A stretch of 42,052 nt of DNA from Nitrosarchaeum sp. Lineage in GTDB: Archaea > Thermoproteota > Nitrososphaeria > Nitrososphaerales > Nitrosopumilaceae. This document shows, piece after piece, positions 7,827-16,317 of this stretch. Positions within the stretch are counted from its first letter, which is position 1. The number at the start of each line of letters is the position of its first letter. The translations under genes were made by a program, and so were the position numbers. The stretch is from assembly GCA_016844465.1 (NCBI GenBank), contig JAERMO010000007.1:1-42052 (forward strand), in the 5' to 3' direction. The notes under the pieces are model-generated. The model saw only the letters and a list, made by a program, of their open reading frames with translations, did not search any database and had not been told where the DNA came from.

Positions 7827-9143
7827 ATGACATTAGCGATTGGAACATACTTCAAAGTAGGACCAGTGTTAGTTGGATACGATGGAAGAGAATCGAGTCC
7901 AATAATTGCAAAAGTTGTATGCTCTGCACTAAATTATCTTGGAATTGATTGTAATGATGCAGGATTTGTACCAACACCATGTCTTGAATATGCTGTAAAG
8001 AAACTTGGTTATTCTGGTGGAATAATGATCACTGCATCTCACAATCCACCACAATACAATGGAATTAAATCTGCTGCAAAAGATGGAGTGGAGATTTCAC
8101 AAGAGGATGAGATTATAATTGAGAATATTTTTGAGCAAAAGAATTGGATCCAAAATCCTTCAAGATGGGGAAATACAGTAAAAGAAAATAGAGCAGTTGA
8201 TGTTTATGTAAATGGAATAATCTCCCAAATAGATTCAAAGAAAATAAGATCAAAAAAGCTTAAAGTTGTTATAGATTTAGGAAACGGTGTACAGGCAGTA
8301 TCAGCACCCATACTTTGCAAAATGCTTGACTGCAAAACATTTTTAATCAATGAAAAAATTGATGGTTTATTTCCAGGACGTGGATCAGAACCAACCCCAC
8401 AAAATCTTTCAAAACTATCTTTAACAGTTAGAAAAAATAATGCCGATCTTGGAATTGCGTTTGATGGTGATGGCGATCGAAGTATTTTTTGTGACAATAA
8501 AGGTAATGTACTTAGTGGAGATATTTCCGCGCTGATTCTTACAAAATTTATCTTGCAAAAAAATCCACATTCTTTAATTGTTACCTGTTTAAATTCAGGT
8601 TCAAGCATAGAACTTGTTGCAAATAAATTTGATTCACAAGTAATTCGCACAAAAGTTGGTAGTGTTGAAGTATCACGAAAAATGGTTTCAACAAACGCAC
8701 TGATTGGTTTTGAAGAAAATGGTGGATTTATGTTTGGAAAACATAATCAGGTAAGAGATGGATGCATGACTTTGGCTTTAATGTTAGATTTTTTAGCTAC
8801 ATCCGAAAAAACACTTTCTGAAGAAATTTCTTATCTGCCACCTTCCTTTACAACAAAGGATAAAATCACATGTTCTTACGAGGATGCTATGAAACTAATC
8901 CGTTCGCTAAAAGAACAATTTCCTAATTCGGATACAACTGACGGAATAAAAATTATAAATAATTCTAGAAACTGGGTGATGATTAGACCAAGTGGAACTG
9001 AACCAATAATTAGAATATACGCCGAAGCTGAAAATCGGGAAAACCTTGACACTTTGATGTCAAAATACCTCCAAAAAGTGAGGTCTATCATTTCCGATAA
9101 CACTTTTAAAACCAATAGTGGGCATGATTGGAATGGAGAATGA
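7827..9143 (+). CDS. Phosphoglucosamine / phosphomannose mutase (N-terminus probably frameshifted)
   Basis: An alpha-D-phosphohexomutase making sugar-1-phosphates for nucleotide sugars used in surface glycans. Seen from the ATG: catalytic phosphoserine in TASHNPP (S71), Mg loop DGDGDR (213-218), and the C-terminal phosphate loop RPSGTEP (near 390). The 438 residues lack the family's N-terminal substrate loop. The same frame upstream, 7764-7826, encodes it perfectly (FGTNGIRGVFSEDFTLEFVHD) but has no start codon. Removing one T from the six-T run at 7761-7766 would join it to a TTG at 7754 reading MPIFGTNGIRG. The true gene therefore probably begins at 7754. Which hexose is the substrate is not decided here. 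Confidence 0.85.
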   Translation: MTLAIGTYFKVGPVLVGYDGRESSPIIAKVVCSALNYLGIDCNDAGFVPTPCLEYAVKKLGYSGGIMITASHNPPQYNGIKSAAKDGVEISQEDEIIIENIFEQKNWIQNPSRWGNTVKENRAVDVYVNGIISQIDSKKIRSKKLKVVIDLGNGVQAVSAPILCKMLDCKTFLINEKIDGLFPGRGSEPTPQNLSKLSLTVRKNNADLGIAFDGDGDRSIFCDNKGNVLSGDISALILTKFILQKNPHSLIVTCLNSGSSIELVANKFDSQVIRTKVGSVEVSRKMVSTNALIGFEENGGFMFGKHNQVRDGCMTLALMLDFLATSEKTLSEEISYLPPSFTTKDKITCSYEDAMKLIRSLKEQFPNSDTTDGIKIINNSRNWVMIRPSGTEPIIRIYAEAENRENLDTLMSKYLQKVRSIISDNTFKTNSGHDWNGE

Positions 9144-9152
9144 TCCCTAAAG

Positions 9153-9157
9153 GGTGA
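9153..9157 (+). promoter_or_regulatory. Ribosome binding site of the L7Ae operon
   Basis: GGTGA lies 6 nt before the ATG at 9164, complementary to the archaeal 16S 3' end. It supports ATG 9164 as the start, and suggests translation from a leadered or polycistronic mRNA, in contrast to the leaderless genes elsewhere in the window. Confidence 0.5.
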
Positions 9158-9163
9158 CATAGT

Positions 9164-9550
9164 ATGGGTAAAGCTTATTATGTAAAATTTGAAACACCGG
9201 AAGAACTCGTAAATCCAATCTTGGAGGCAGTTAGAGTAGCAAGTACTAGCGGTAAAGTAAAGAAAGGAACCAACGAGGCCACCAAGGCAATTGAACGAGG
9301 AACCAGTAAATTAATTGTTATAGCTGAAGATGTTGAACCACCTGAGGTAGTCGCTCATCTTCCAATCCTATGTGAAGAACAAGGTGCAGCATATGCATTT
9401 GTTCCAAGTAAGCAGGAATTGGGCAAATCTTTGGGTATTGATATTACTTGTGCAGCTGCAGCAATTTTTGATGCCGGTGATGCACAACACATAGTTGATC
9501 AAGTAATATCAGCAATTGCTAAAATTAAGGGTGGAAAGACTAGTAAATGA
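9164..9550 (+). CDS. rpl7ae: Ribosomal protein eL8 / L7Ae
   Basis: A 128-residue kink-turn RNA-binding protein. It acts in the large ribosomal subunit, in box C/D and H/ACA guide RNPs and in archaeal RNase P. The signature [38 protein letters not shown] is intact; its start contacts the kink-turn. It is the first of five closely packed genes (L7Ae, S28e, L24e, NDK, aIF5B). Its stop overlaps the S28e start by 4 nt, implying translational coupling. Confidence 0.97.
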   Translation: MGKAYYVKFETPEELVNPILEAVRVASTSGKVKKGTNEATKAIERGTSKLIVIAEDVEPPEVVAHLPILCEEQGAAYAFVPSKQELGKSLGIDITCAAAAIFDAGDAQHIVDQVISAIAKIKGGKTSK

Positions 9551-9759
9551 GTAACATAGTCGATGATGTAACTCAATCTGAAATTATTCAAATTGTTGGC
9601 AGAACTGGTATTGCTGGTGAAGTAATCCAAGTTAGAGTCAAGGTTCTTTCTGGTAAAGATAAAGGAAGAATTCTAACTAGAAATGTGAAAGGTTCTGTTA
9701 GAATTGGTGAAATCTTAATGCTAAGGGAAACAGAAAGAGAAGCAAAGAAAATTCATTAG
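9547..9759 (+). CDS. rps28e: Ribosomal protein eS28 (S28e)
   Basis: A 70-residue small-subunit protein with the OB-fold typical of S28e. The conserved [52 protein letters not shown] core is intact over its whole length. Length is normal for the archaeal family. It overlaps L7Ae by 4 nt and is followed after 9 nt by L24e. Confidence 0.97.
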   Translation: MSNIVDDVTQSEIIQIVGRTGIAGEVIQVRVKVLSGKDKGRILTRNVKGSVRIGEILMLRETEREAKKIH

Positions 9760-9768
9760 GTGAAATAG

Positions 9769-9972
9769 ATGAGTCTTTTAGTAAAACCATGCAGTTTTTG
9801 TGCTAGACCAGTAGCAAAAGGTTCAGGTACAATGCTTGCAAAAAACGATGGAACTGTATTGTGGTTTTGTTCAGCAAAATGTAAAAAAAATTCACTAGAA
9901 CTAAAGCGTGATCCAAGAAAACTAAAGTGGACCAAAAAATATGTCAAAGGCGGAATTCGACACAAGAAATAA
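9769..9972 (+). CDS. rpl24e: Ribosomal protein eL24 (L24e)
   Basis: A 67-residue zinc-ribbon protein of the large subunit. The zinc ligands are CSFC near the start and CSAKC in the second half (FCSAKCKKNSLELKRDPRKLKW), the L24e signature. The C terminus is basic (KKYVKGGIRHKK). A GGTGAA sequence precedes the ATG at 9769. It sits in its usual place between S28e and nucleoside diphosphate kinase. Confidence 0.97.
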   Translation: MSLLVKPCSFCARPVAKGSGTMLAKNDGTVLWFCSAKCKKNSLELKRDPRKLKWTKKYVKGGIRHKK

Positions 9973-9974
9973 AA

Positions 9975-10376
9975 TTGACTCAACAAACTCTTTTCATTGT
10001 AAAGCCAGATGCCGTATCTAGAAAGCTTACTGGTGAAGTTATTGCGAGATTTGAAAGAAAGGGGTTTAAACTTTTAAAATTAAAGATGTTTACATTTACA
10101 AAAAAACAAGCTGAAATCTTTTACGGAGTTCATAAAGACAAACCCTTCTTTGGTGAACTTACATCATTTATCACCTCCGGTCCAGTAGTTGCAGCAATAA
10201 TAGAAGGAAATAATGCAATTGCAACTACTCGAATTATGGTTGGTGCGACAAAATCTTTTGAGGCGTCACCTGGTTCAATCCGGGGAGATTTTGGGCTAGG
10301 ATTTAGCGATAATATCATTCATGCATCTGATTCAGAGGAAAGTTTTGATCACGAATCGAGGGTAGCATTTGAGTGA
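9975..10376 (+). CDS. ndk: Nucleoside diphosphate kinase
   Basis: Transfers the gamma-phosphate between nucleoside triphosphates and diphosphates through a phosphohistidine. The 133 residues from the TTG at 9975 match the compact family length. FIVKPDAV begins the domain, and the catalytic His is in NIIHASDSEESFDHE. RGDFG and the GATKSFEASPGSIRGD segment bind nucleotide. The frame extends upstream to an ATG at 9927, but that lies inside L24e and would add unrelated residues, so TTG 9975, 2 nt after the L24e stop, is preferred. Confidence 0.95.
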   Translation: MTQQTLFIVKPDAVSRKLTGEVIARFERKGFKLLKLKMFTFTKKQAEIFYGVHKDKPFFGELTSFITSGPVVAAIIEGNNAIATTRIMVGATKSFEASPGSIRGDFGLGFSDNIIHASDSEESFDHESRVAFE

Positions 10377-10382
10377 TCTGTA

Positions 10383-12164
10383 TTGCAAATTCGTCAACCA
10401 ATTGTGGTAGTTCTCGGTCACGTAGACTCTGGCAAAACATCTCTCTTAGATAGAATTAGAGGCACAGGTGTTCAAGGCAGAGAGGCTGGTGGCATCACAC
10501 AGCATATAGGTGCAAGTTTTCTTCCAACTGAGACAATCAAGGAAACATGTGGCTTACTATACAAGAAATTACAAGAATCAGAAAACCAAGTTCCTGGAAT
10601 TTTAGTAATTGATACACCGGGACATGAGGTATTTACAAATCTTAGGGCAAGAGGAGGTTCTGCTGCTGATATTGCAATACTGGTAGTTGATGTAAACCGA
10701 GGATTCCAACCGCAAACAAATGAGAGTCTAAAAATTTTACAAAGCAGAAAAGTTCCATTTGTTGTTGCACTAAACAAATGTGATCAGATATCTGGATGGA
10801 GAAAATCTGAAACTAAATTTATTACGCAGGCAATTAAAGAACAAGACGCATTTATTCAAACTGATCTTGATCAAAAAATATATGATGTAGTTGGAACACT
10901 ATCTATCTTAGGATATCAATCCGAGGCATTTTATCGAGTTAAAGACTTCAAATCAGAAATTGCGATTGTACCAATCTCTGCAAGATCTGGAGTTGGAATA
11001 CCTGAATTACTTGCAGTATTAGTTGGATTGACACAACAGTACTTACAAAAACGATTAGATCAAAAAGAAAAAGAATCAAGAGGAATTGTGCTTGAAGTAA
11101 ATGAAGAGATTGGATTAGGTCATACAGCAAATGTAATTTTAATCGATGGTACTCTAAAAAAAGGCGACACTATAGTTGTTGCAAAACGAGACTCAGTTAT
11201 TGTAACAAAACCAAAAGCGATTCTTTTGCCAAAACCCCTTGATGAGATGAGAGATCCTAGAGACAAATTCAAACCAGTACAATCTGTAAATGCAGCAGCA
11301 GGAATCAAAATAGCATCACCTGATTTAGAAGGAGTTTTGCCCGGTAGTACTTTGTATGTTGCATCAAATAGTGCTGATGTGGAAAAATACACTAAACTAA
11401 TCGAGTCAGAAATGAAATCAGTCTTTATTGATACCCAAACAAATGGGGTCGTCATAAAATGTGATACTATAGGATCACTTGAGGCTATAGTTGAGATGCT
11501 TAGACGCTCCCAAGTACCAATAGCCAAAGCAGACATTGGGCCAGTTAATCGGCGAGATCTCATGGAAACTAAAGCGATAAAAGAAAATAACAGACATCTT
11601 GGCGTAGTATTGGCCTTTAATGTCAAGATACTTCCTGATGCAAAAGAAGAAGCAGAGGACAGTCACATCAAAATTTTTGAGGACAAAATAATTTACAGCC
11701 TAATTGACAAATACAATGCTTGGGTCGATGAAGATACTGCTAATGAGGAAGACGCTACTTTTGCAGAACTAGCACCCATTTCCAAATTCACATTTCTTAA
11801 AGGGTATGTTTTTAGAAATAACAATCCAGCCGTCTTTGGAATTAGAATAGATGTTGGAACCCTGAGACAAAAGGTACCTTTCATGAACAAGGATGGAAAA
11901 CGAATCGGGTTGGTTCATCAACTTCAACTTGATGGAAAAACTGTGACCTCTGCCAAAACTGGACAAGAAGTTGCATGTTCTGTTCAAGATGTAACAATAG
12001 GAAGACAAATTTTTGAAGAAGAAATATTTTATACATTTCCTTCATCACATGAAGCTAAAAAAATACTTGACAAATTTATGCACAAGCTAAATTCTGAAGA
12101 ACAAGACACTCTAAATCATATCATAGATATTCAAAGAAAAAAAGACGCATCTTACGCTTACTAG
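10383..12164 (+). CDS. infB: Translation initiation factor aIF5B (IF2 family)
   Basis: A GTPase promoting ribosomal subunit joining and initiator tRNA placement. The 593 residues equal the archaeal aIF5B length, without inteins. G motifs: GHVDSGKTS (G1), GGITQHIG (G2), DTPGHE (G3), NKCD (G4) and SARSG (G5). Domain II, III and the C-terminal tRNA-binding domain follow. The P-loop has Ser where most archaeal and bacterial factors have His (DHGKT), recalling the DTGKT of eukaryotic eIF5B. TTG start at 10383, 6 nt after ndk. Its TAG overlaps the convergent thioredoxin stop within a shared CTAG. Confidence 0.96.
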   Translation: MQIRQPIVVVLGHVDSGKTSLLDRIRGTGVQGREAGGITQHIGASFLPTETIKETCGLLYKKLQESENQVPGILVIDTPGHEVFTNLRARGGSAADIAILVVDVNRGFQPQTNESLKILQSRKVPFVVALNKCDQISGWRKSETKFITQAIKEQDAFIQTDLDQKIYDVVGTLSILGYQSEAFYRVKDFKSEIAIVPISARSGVGIPELLAVLVGLTQQYLQKRLDQKEKESRGIVLEVNEEIGLGHTANVILIDGTLKKGDTIVVAKRDSVIVTKPKAILLPKPLDEMRDPRDKFKPVQSVNAAAGIKIASPDLEGVLPGSTLYVASNSADVEKYTKLIESEMKSVFIDTQTNGVVIKCDTIGSLEAIVEMLRRSQVPIAKADIGPVNRRDLMETKAIKENNRHLGVVLAFNVKILPDAKEEAEDSHIKIFEDKIIYSLIDKYNAWVDEDTANEEDATFAELAPISKFTFLKGYVFRNNNPAVFGIRIDVGTLRQKVPFMNKDGKRIGLVHQLQLDGKTVTSAKTGQEVACSVQDVTIGRQIFEEEIFYTFPSSHEAKKILDKFMHKLNSEEQDTLNHIIDIQRKKDASYAY

Positions 12165-12559
12165 TCGGAATATTTTTTACAAATCATATGTATTCCAGGA
12201 GCGCCGACTGCACCTACCATTTTATCTATCATTTGTCCTGATTTGAACATGATGAACATCGGAATCGACTGTACTGCAAATTTAATGGCGATGTTTTGGT
12301 TTTGATCTACATTGACTCGTGCAAATTTTATCTTTGGATATTTCTTTGAAAGACTCTCAAAGACAGGATGCATCATCTTACATGGACCGCACCAATCTGC
12401 CCAAAAATCTACAAGAGTAGGACTGTCTGATGAAACTGTTTGAACAAAATTTGTAGAATTCAAGTCAATAATCTCAGGCTGAATCTGAGACCTGCTTTGT
12501 CGGATCATCTCTTCAAGTTTCTTTTGTTTTATTTTTTCAATTTCAGGATCATCTGACAA
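12161..12559 (-). CDS. Thioredoxin
   Basis: A disulfide reductase of 132 residues with the standard WCGPC active site (FWADWCGPCKMMHP), the conserved cis-Pro (SIPMFIMF) and the usual FARVNVDQN strand. It carries an N-terminal helical extension of about 28 charged residues (IEKIKQKKLEEMIRQSRSQ) not present in minimal thioredoxins, which may mediate partner or membrane contact. There is no signal peptide, so it is cytoplasmic. It ends in the same CTAG tetranucleotide as aIF5B. Confidence 0.93.
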   Translation of the reverse strand: MSDDPEIEKIKQKKLEEMIRQSRSQIQPEIIDLNSTNFVQTVSSDSPTLVDFWADWCGPCKMMHPVFESLSKKYPKIKFARVNVDQNQNIAIKFAVQSIPMFIMFKSGQMIDKMVGAVGAPGIHMICKKYSD

Positions 12560-12646
12560 TATCTACAAATATTTTGATTCTATTAAAAAATCTATGTTGG
12601 ATGATTTTCAAGTAAATTTGTACAAAGATTTTTCTATTAATAATTT

Positions 12647-12793
12647 CTAATCCGCTGTGGTTTTAATTGGTAATACCTCAAATCTTTTAGAATTGCATAT
12701 TGGACACTGATCAATATATTTTGTAAAGCTAACAGAAGTGTAGACAATACCACAATCTCCACAAATTCTAAGATTTCTGCTTAATTTGCTCAT
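12647..12793 (-). CDS. Small zinc-ribbon protein, 48 residues
   Basis: A short gene starting ATG at 12793: MSKLSRNLRICGDCGIVYT... It has two CxxC knuckles, C11/C14 and C30/C33 (QCPICNSKRF), spaced as in rubredoxin-like or zinc-ribbon folds. The rest is a compact beta-rich sequence ending PIKTTAD. Tiny zinc ribbons like this occur in archaea as nucleic-acid- or protein-binding modules. The partner is unknown. It lies between the surface protein and thioredoxin, all on the minus strand. Confidence 0.75.
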   Translation of the reverse strand: MSKLSRNLRICGDCGIVYTSVSFTKYIDQCPICNSKRFEVLPIKTTAD

Positions 12794-12816
12794 GTTACTA
12801 GTAATAGATATTACAA

Positions 12817-14199
12817 TTAAAAACTTAGTCTTGTTTTTGTCTTTTTAATGCCATAAAATAACATCGCGGGCGCTACAAAATACATTCCTAAATTCAATAC
12901 AATCAAACTAATTCCATAACCTAATACTTCAGTTTCTGAATCTATATCCACATAATTCAGAAGAGATAACGATGAAATCATTGGAGTAAGGGTAATTTTG
13001 ACAACTTCTTTGAATATTGGATTTTCACGTTCATAATCAGCTATTGCTGGACTAAATGAATAGTAGAAATCATTGAATGTATTCATGAATGATGTCCCTG
13101 ATTCTGTTTGTAATAGGGAATTATCTCTCAGTTCACGTAATTGCTGTACTTGTGATGCCATCTCAGAGCCGTATGTTGCAGTAGCAATCAGACAACCGCC
13201 GCCTTGTTTTGGATTATTTACAACCTCACATGTGTCACCTACTAGTTTAGTTCCGGGACCACATTCTCCAAACTCTAATTCTGCAACTTCTGGCTCTTCT
13301 AATCCAACTGCTTCATAAATTGAAGAATATTCTGGAAAGTTTTCATCAAACCATTTCTTGTAGGTTGGCTCATTGTTGTATCTGTCAACATAAGATTGTG
13401 GATCTTTGTTAGGATCAACAAAAGATGCTATTCCTGTTTCTTTTGGTTCTGGTATTGGTTTAGGTTCAGGAGTAGGGATTGATGTATTTGCAACGCAGAC
13501 TCCATTACTCAAATGCTGAGTAGATGTACATGTTGGTGTTGTAATTGCATCAGTTACTATAATTTTCACACTTTCTCTATCGTCTAATCCTCCTTTTTTT
13601 ACTACTATATCAAAAACATATTGACCTGGACCCTGAGATCCCGTGGGAGCCCATGTGAATTTTCCTGTCTGTCCATCTATTGATGCGCCAACTGGGGGAT
13701 TTTTTTCAAGACTGTATGTTACTCCTGTTAATGATTGAGTCAATGCAGGGATAAACGTCAAAGTCTTTTCTTCTTCTATTGTCTTGTCTGGAATTGAATT
13801 AAGTGCTAGTACAAAATCTGGAACAACAAAAACTTTGTTTCCATCAAATTGTAATTTTATAGTTAATCCTTCATTCTTTTTTTGATCATCGGTAAATGCG
13901 GTTGCATTGTAAATTCCCTTTGATTTAAAATAATTTGTTACATCTCTTGGAATTGTTGAAAATGATCCATCCACATCTGATGAAGGATCTGAAATCATCC
14001 CTACATAGTCTCCCGTGGGATCATCAATAACCACAAAAACTGATTTTTTCCCAGTTTGTTCTTTTCCAATAAATATCATTGATTCTTCTATTGTGTAGGA
14101 ATCCTTCTCAAGTGATATGGAAGACACAGCTGCGTTGGCTGGAACAATCATAAGGAAAACTAGGGAAAATACAAAAAATACTCCTAGTTTTGTTCGCAT
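12817..14199 (-). CDS. Secreted surface protein with Ig/cadherin-like domain and CFI-box C-terminus
   Basis: This 460-residue exported protein begins with a signal peptide (RTKLGVFFVFSLVFLMIV, cleavage near ANA-AVS). Residues about 24-120 form a beta-rich domain. Residues 125-220 resemble a cadherin-like/putative Ig domain (PDKTIEEEKTLTFIPAL, GVTYSLE, TGKFTWAPTGSQGPG). A Thr/Pro linker with Cys pairs (CTSTQHLSNGVC, CGPGTKLVGDTC) follows. The GGGCLIATATYGSEMASQVQQLRELRD motif is the CFI-box C-terminal domain found in archaeal surface proteins. Near the C terminus a hydrophobic helix (ISLIVLNLGMYFVAPAMLFYG) and basic tail suggest a membrane anchor. ATG at 14199. Confidence 0.8.
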   Translation of the reverse strand: MRTKLGVFFVFSLVFLMIVPANAAVSSISLEKDSYTIEESMIFIGKEQTGKKSVFVVIDDPTGDYVGMISDPSSDVDGSFSTIPRDVTNYFKSKGIYNATAFTDDQKKNEGLTIKLQFDGNKVFVVPDFVLALNSIPDKTIEEEKTLTFIPALTQSLTGVTYSLEKNPPVGASIDGQTGKFTWAPTGSQGPGQYVFDIVVKKGGLDDRESVKIIVTDAITTPTCTSTQHLSNGVCVANTSIPTPEPKPIPEPKETGIASFVDPNKDPQSYVDRYNNEPTYKKWFDENFPEYSSIYEAVGLEEPEVAELEFGECGPGTKLVGDTCEVVNNPKQGGGCLIATATYGSEMASQVQQLRELRDNSLLQTESGTSFMNTFNDFYYSFSPAIADYERENPIFKEVVKITLTPMISSLSLLNYVDIDSETEVLGYGISLIVLNLGMYFVAPAMLFYGIKKTKTRLSF

Positions 14200-14278
14200 G
14201 TTATGATCTTAATCCTCTTTACTTTTAAAAAACACGTATAATTTCTTCTATTGATTTGCCAAGAATTATTCACACAAC

Positions 14279-14695
14279 TCATAGATCAAGTAAAAAGCGC
14301 ATGTAAACTTGACCATTTTGTCTGATCTCCATATCATAAAACGTAGGGGCCTTTATCTCGATTTTGAAGTTATGTTTTAGAAACTCTAGTGGCTCTCCAT
14401 ACGCTTTAGCGTATATCTTGTAGCCATTATTTTCTTGAATTTCAATATCCATTCTTCTTATTGCAAAACCTTCTGTGATTAAAACAAAGGTCACCTCCTC
14501 AAGCCAGCTAAACAAAAGATATCTAAGATCTTTTCCTTGTGCCGTAAACTCTCTTTGTTCTTTCTCTTCCACTCTGTCTTTATCTAGTGTAAGATCAATT
14601 ACAGCATCTGCTGTGACTAGAAACGCCTCTTTGAGGTTTTTAGCAGTAACTTCAATAATCGCATCAGTTGCATGATCTAAAAACTTGTAACTCAA
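14279..14695 (-). CDS. Archease
   Basis: Activates the RNA ligase RtcB in tRNA splicing and RNA repair by promoting guanylylation and multiple turnover. The 138 residues start (TTG at 14695) with SYKFLDHATDAIIEVTAKNLKEAF, the metal-binding DHxxD region of the family. They end QVYMRFLLDL, whose final Asp-Leu matches the conserved archease C terminus. RtcB itself is not in the window. Confidence 0.9.
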   Translation of the reverse strand: MSYKFLDHATDAIIEVTAKNLKEAFLVTADAVIDLTLDKDRVEEKEQREFTAQGKDLRYLLFSWLEEVTFVLITEGFAIRRMDIEIQENNGYKIYAKAYGEPLEFLKHNFKIEIKAPTFYDMEIRQNGQVYMRFLLDL

Positions 14696-14839
14696 TTATA
14701 TTTTTGAAATCTTGCTAATTATTAATTTAGATGGTTTTTAGTTTCTAAACAATCATTGTATTAAAAAATTCGTTATCATAGAAATTATTCATAACAAATC
14801 TTGTTTTTAAATACAGTTTTATTTTTAACAACACAAAAA

Positions 14840-15208
14840 CTATTTGGCGTTTTGTTCCATTTGAATAATTCCAAATGTGTTTCCTTCGGTATCTGTACAC
14901 TGTGCAAAATAACCTACTCCTGGAATGGACATTTTAGGGACTAGTATGTGACCTCCATTTGATTGAATAAGTTTTGAATACTCATCAATTGATGGAACCT
15001 CAATCGTATTTGTCATACCTAATTGACCTGGCATTCTCTTTGCAAGGCCGCCATTAATTCCAGGTTGCTTTTCATCACCTGTATATGCCATCCAATATTC
15101 CATTGGACCATTCCACTTTTCAAACTTCCAATTGAATACATCCTTGTAGAATTTTTGTGCCCTAAGAGGATCATCTGCCGGAATATCAAAATGAGTTACT
15201 CTTGGCAT
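14840..15208 (-). CDS. VOC-superfamily (glyoxalase-like) protein
   Basis: A 122-residue two-module VOC domain. It opens with RVTHFDIPADDPLRAQKFYKDVFNW, the typical first metal-binding strand with an N-terminal His, and closes with TDTEGNTFGIIQ, the usual C-terminal strand. Related proteins include lactoylglutathione lyase-like, dioxygenase-like and antibiotic-resistance members; the sequence does not decide among them. Start ATG at 15208, single-gene unit. Confidence 0.8.
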   Translation of the reverse strand: MPRVTHFDIPADDPLRAQKFYKDVFNWKFEKWNGPMEYWMAYTGDEKQPGINGGLAKRMPGQLGMTNTIEVPSIDEYSKLIQSNGGHILVPKMSIPGVGYFAQCTDTEGNTFGIIQMEQNAK

Positions 15209-15684
15209 GCAAAGTTTTATAAGAAATATTATTTATATTGATCTTTTTATTCCACACCCATCTATTCATAATATTATATTCAATTTTAAAAAATCTCATT
15301 TTTTAAATATCTACCGTCTTTTTTGGAGGGTTTACAATGCTATTGATTAAATTAACATTTGAGAATTAGTTTTAACATTCCCCCGGAAGATGATTATCTG
15401 ACGGGTATTTTCTAGATTATATTTCAGAACAATTATCATAAGGAAGATAACATGTCAAGGAATTTGCGATTAATTGAGATGACATCTTCCTTATGCTGGA
15501 TAATCAAATCTAACATTGTAATATAAATTCTTCATCTCTTGTATTTTTAAAAAATTACATATTGAAATTCTTCTAATTATAAGATTTGTTATGGATCTAT
15601 ATCTGGATTGATTTCTATCTTGTTTACCCATTTTTCTTTATATCTCAATTCAAATATGCTTTTTTGTGTAACCTGTAGTATACC
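15209..15684. other. Intergenic region with a long imperfect inverted repeat
   Basis: A 476-nt gap between divergent genes. No convincing protein gene is seen. It is AT-rich apart from short GC patches. A 16-nt right arm TGACATCTTCCTTATG matches a left arm CATAAGGAAGAT-AACA-TGTCA, apart from a 4-nt bulge. The remainder holds no structure I can support. Confidence 0.4.
15433..15503. repeat. Imperfect inverted repeat, candidate structured RNA or terminator
   Basis: Left arm 15433-15457 and right arm 15480-15503 pair through CATAAGGAAGAT/ATCTTCCTTATG and TGTCA/TGACA, with a 4-nt bulge. TTATC/GATAA also pairs at the outside after a small internal loop. The terminal loop is about 22 nt. It could be a structured non-coding RNA, a binding site, or a relic of a small inserted element. 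Confidence 0.4.
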
Positions 15685-16182
15685 ATGAATTCATCTGACG
15701 TTTTTAGAAAAAGAAATCTCTCAAGCGTTAATTTTGATTATGAGGATTTGATTGGAAGAAATTTGTCAAATTCCAATATGAGTGGCGTTGATCTTAAAAA
15801 CAGGGACATTCACAATGCTGATCTAAGTTGCACTGATCTAAGTGGAGCTAACTTGAGTGGTACAATCCTGTTTTATGTCAAATTAAGAGGCGCTGATATG
15901 AGAACAACCAATCTATTTGATGCAAAACTATGGGATGCTGACTTGTATGGTGCAGACCTTCGAGGTGCAGACCTTCGAGGATCTGACTTGTTTTATACAG
16001 ATTTGAGAAGTGCTGACTTGAGTGAGGCTAATCTAAGTGGTGTAAATCTTAGGCATACAAACTTTGACGGTGCAATTCTTACAGGAGTTGATTTTACAGG
16101 TGCAAATTATGATTTGCACACATTAGATACTATTTCTGGCGACGCAAAATCCATACTAAAAAAACAAGGTAGATTGTGGTAG
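15685..16182 (+). CDS. Pentapeptide-repeat protein
   Basis: 165 residues dominated by about 20 tandem A(D/N)LXX pentapeptides (ADLSCTDLSGANLSGTIL..., ADLYGADLRGADLRGSDLF...), which fold into a right-handed quadrilateral beta-helix. The first 30 residues are not repeats. No signal peptide or membrane segment is seen. Members range from DNA-mimicking gyrase protectors to proteins of unknown role; nothing here identifies the target. The duplicated GCAGACCTTCGAGG unit at 15953-15980 indicates recent repeat expansion. Confidence 0.9.
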   Translation: MNSSDVFRKRNLSSVNFDYEDLIGRNLSNSNMSGVDLKNRDIHNADLSCTDLSGANLSGTILFYVKLRGADMRTTNLFDAKLWDADLYGADLRGADLRGSDLFYTDLRSADLSEANLSGVNLRHTNFDGAILTGVDFTGANYDLHTLDTISGDAKSILKKQGRLW

Positions 16183-16317
16183 ACTAGCTTTACATACTTT
16201 GAATTATCTGTAATTTCAAGTCATCATGCAGTCTAGAATATTTATGAAAATAATTGACAAAGGTATTACAGTATCAAACCAAATTTTTAAAAATTCGTTT
16301 TTCTAAAAAACTCTATT

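Noticed and set aside
9927-9974. Longer N terminus of nucleoside diphosphate kinase from ATG 9927
   Set aside because: It would overlap L24e and add residues unlike the family; TTG 9975 gives the standard start.
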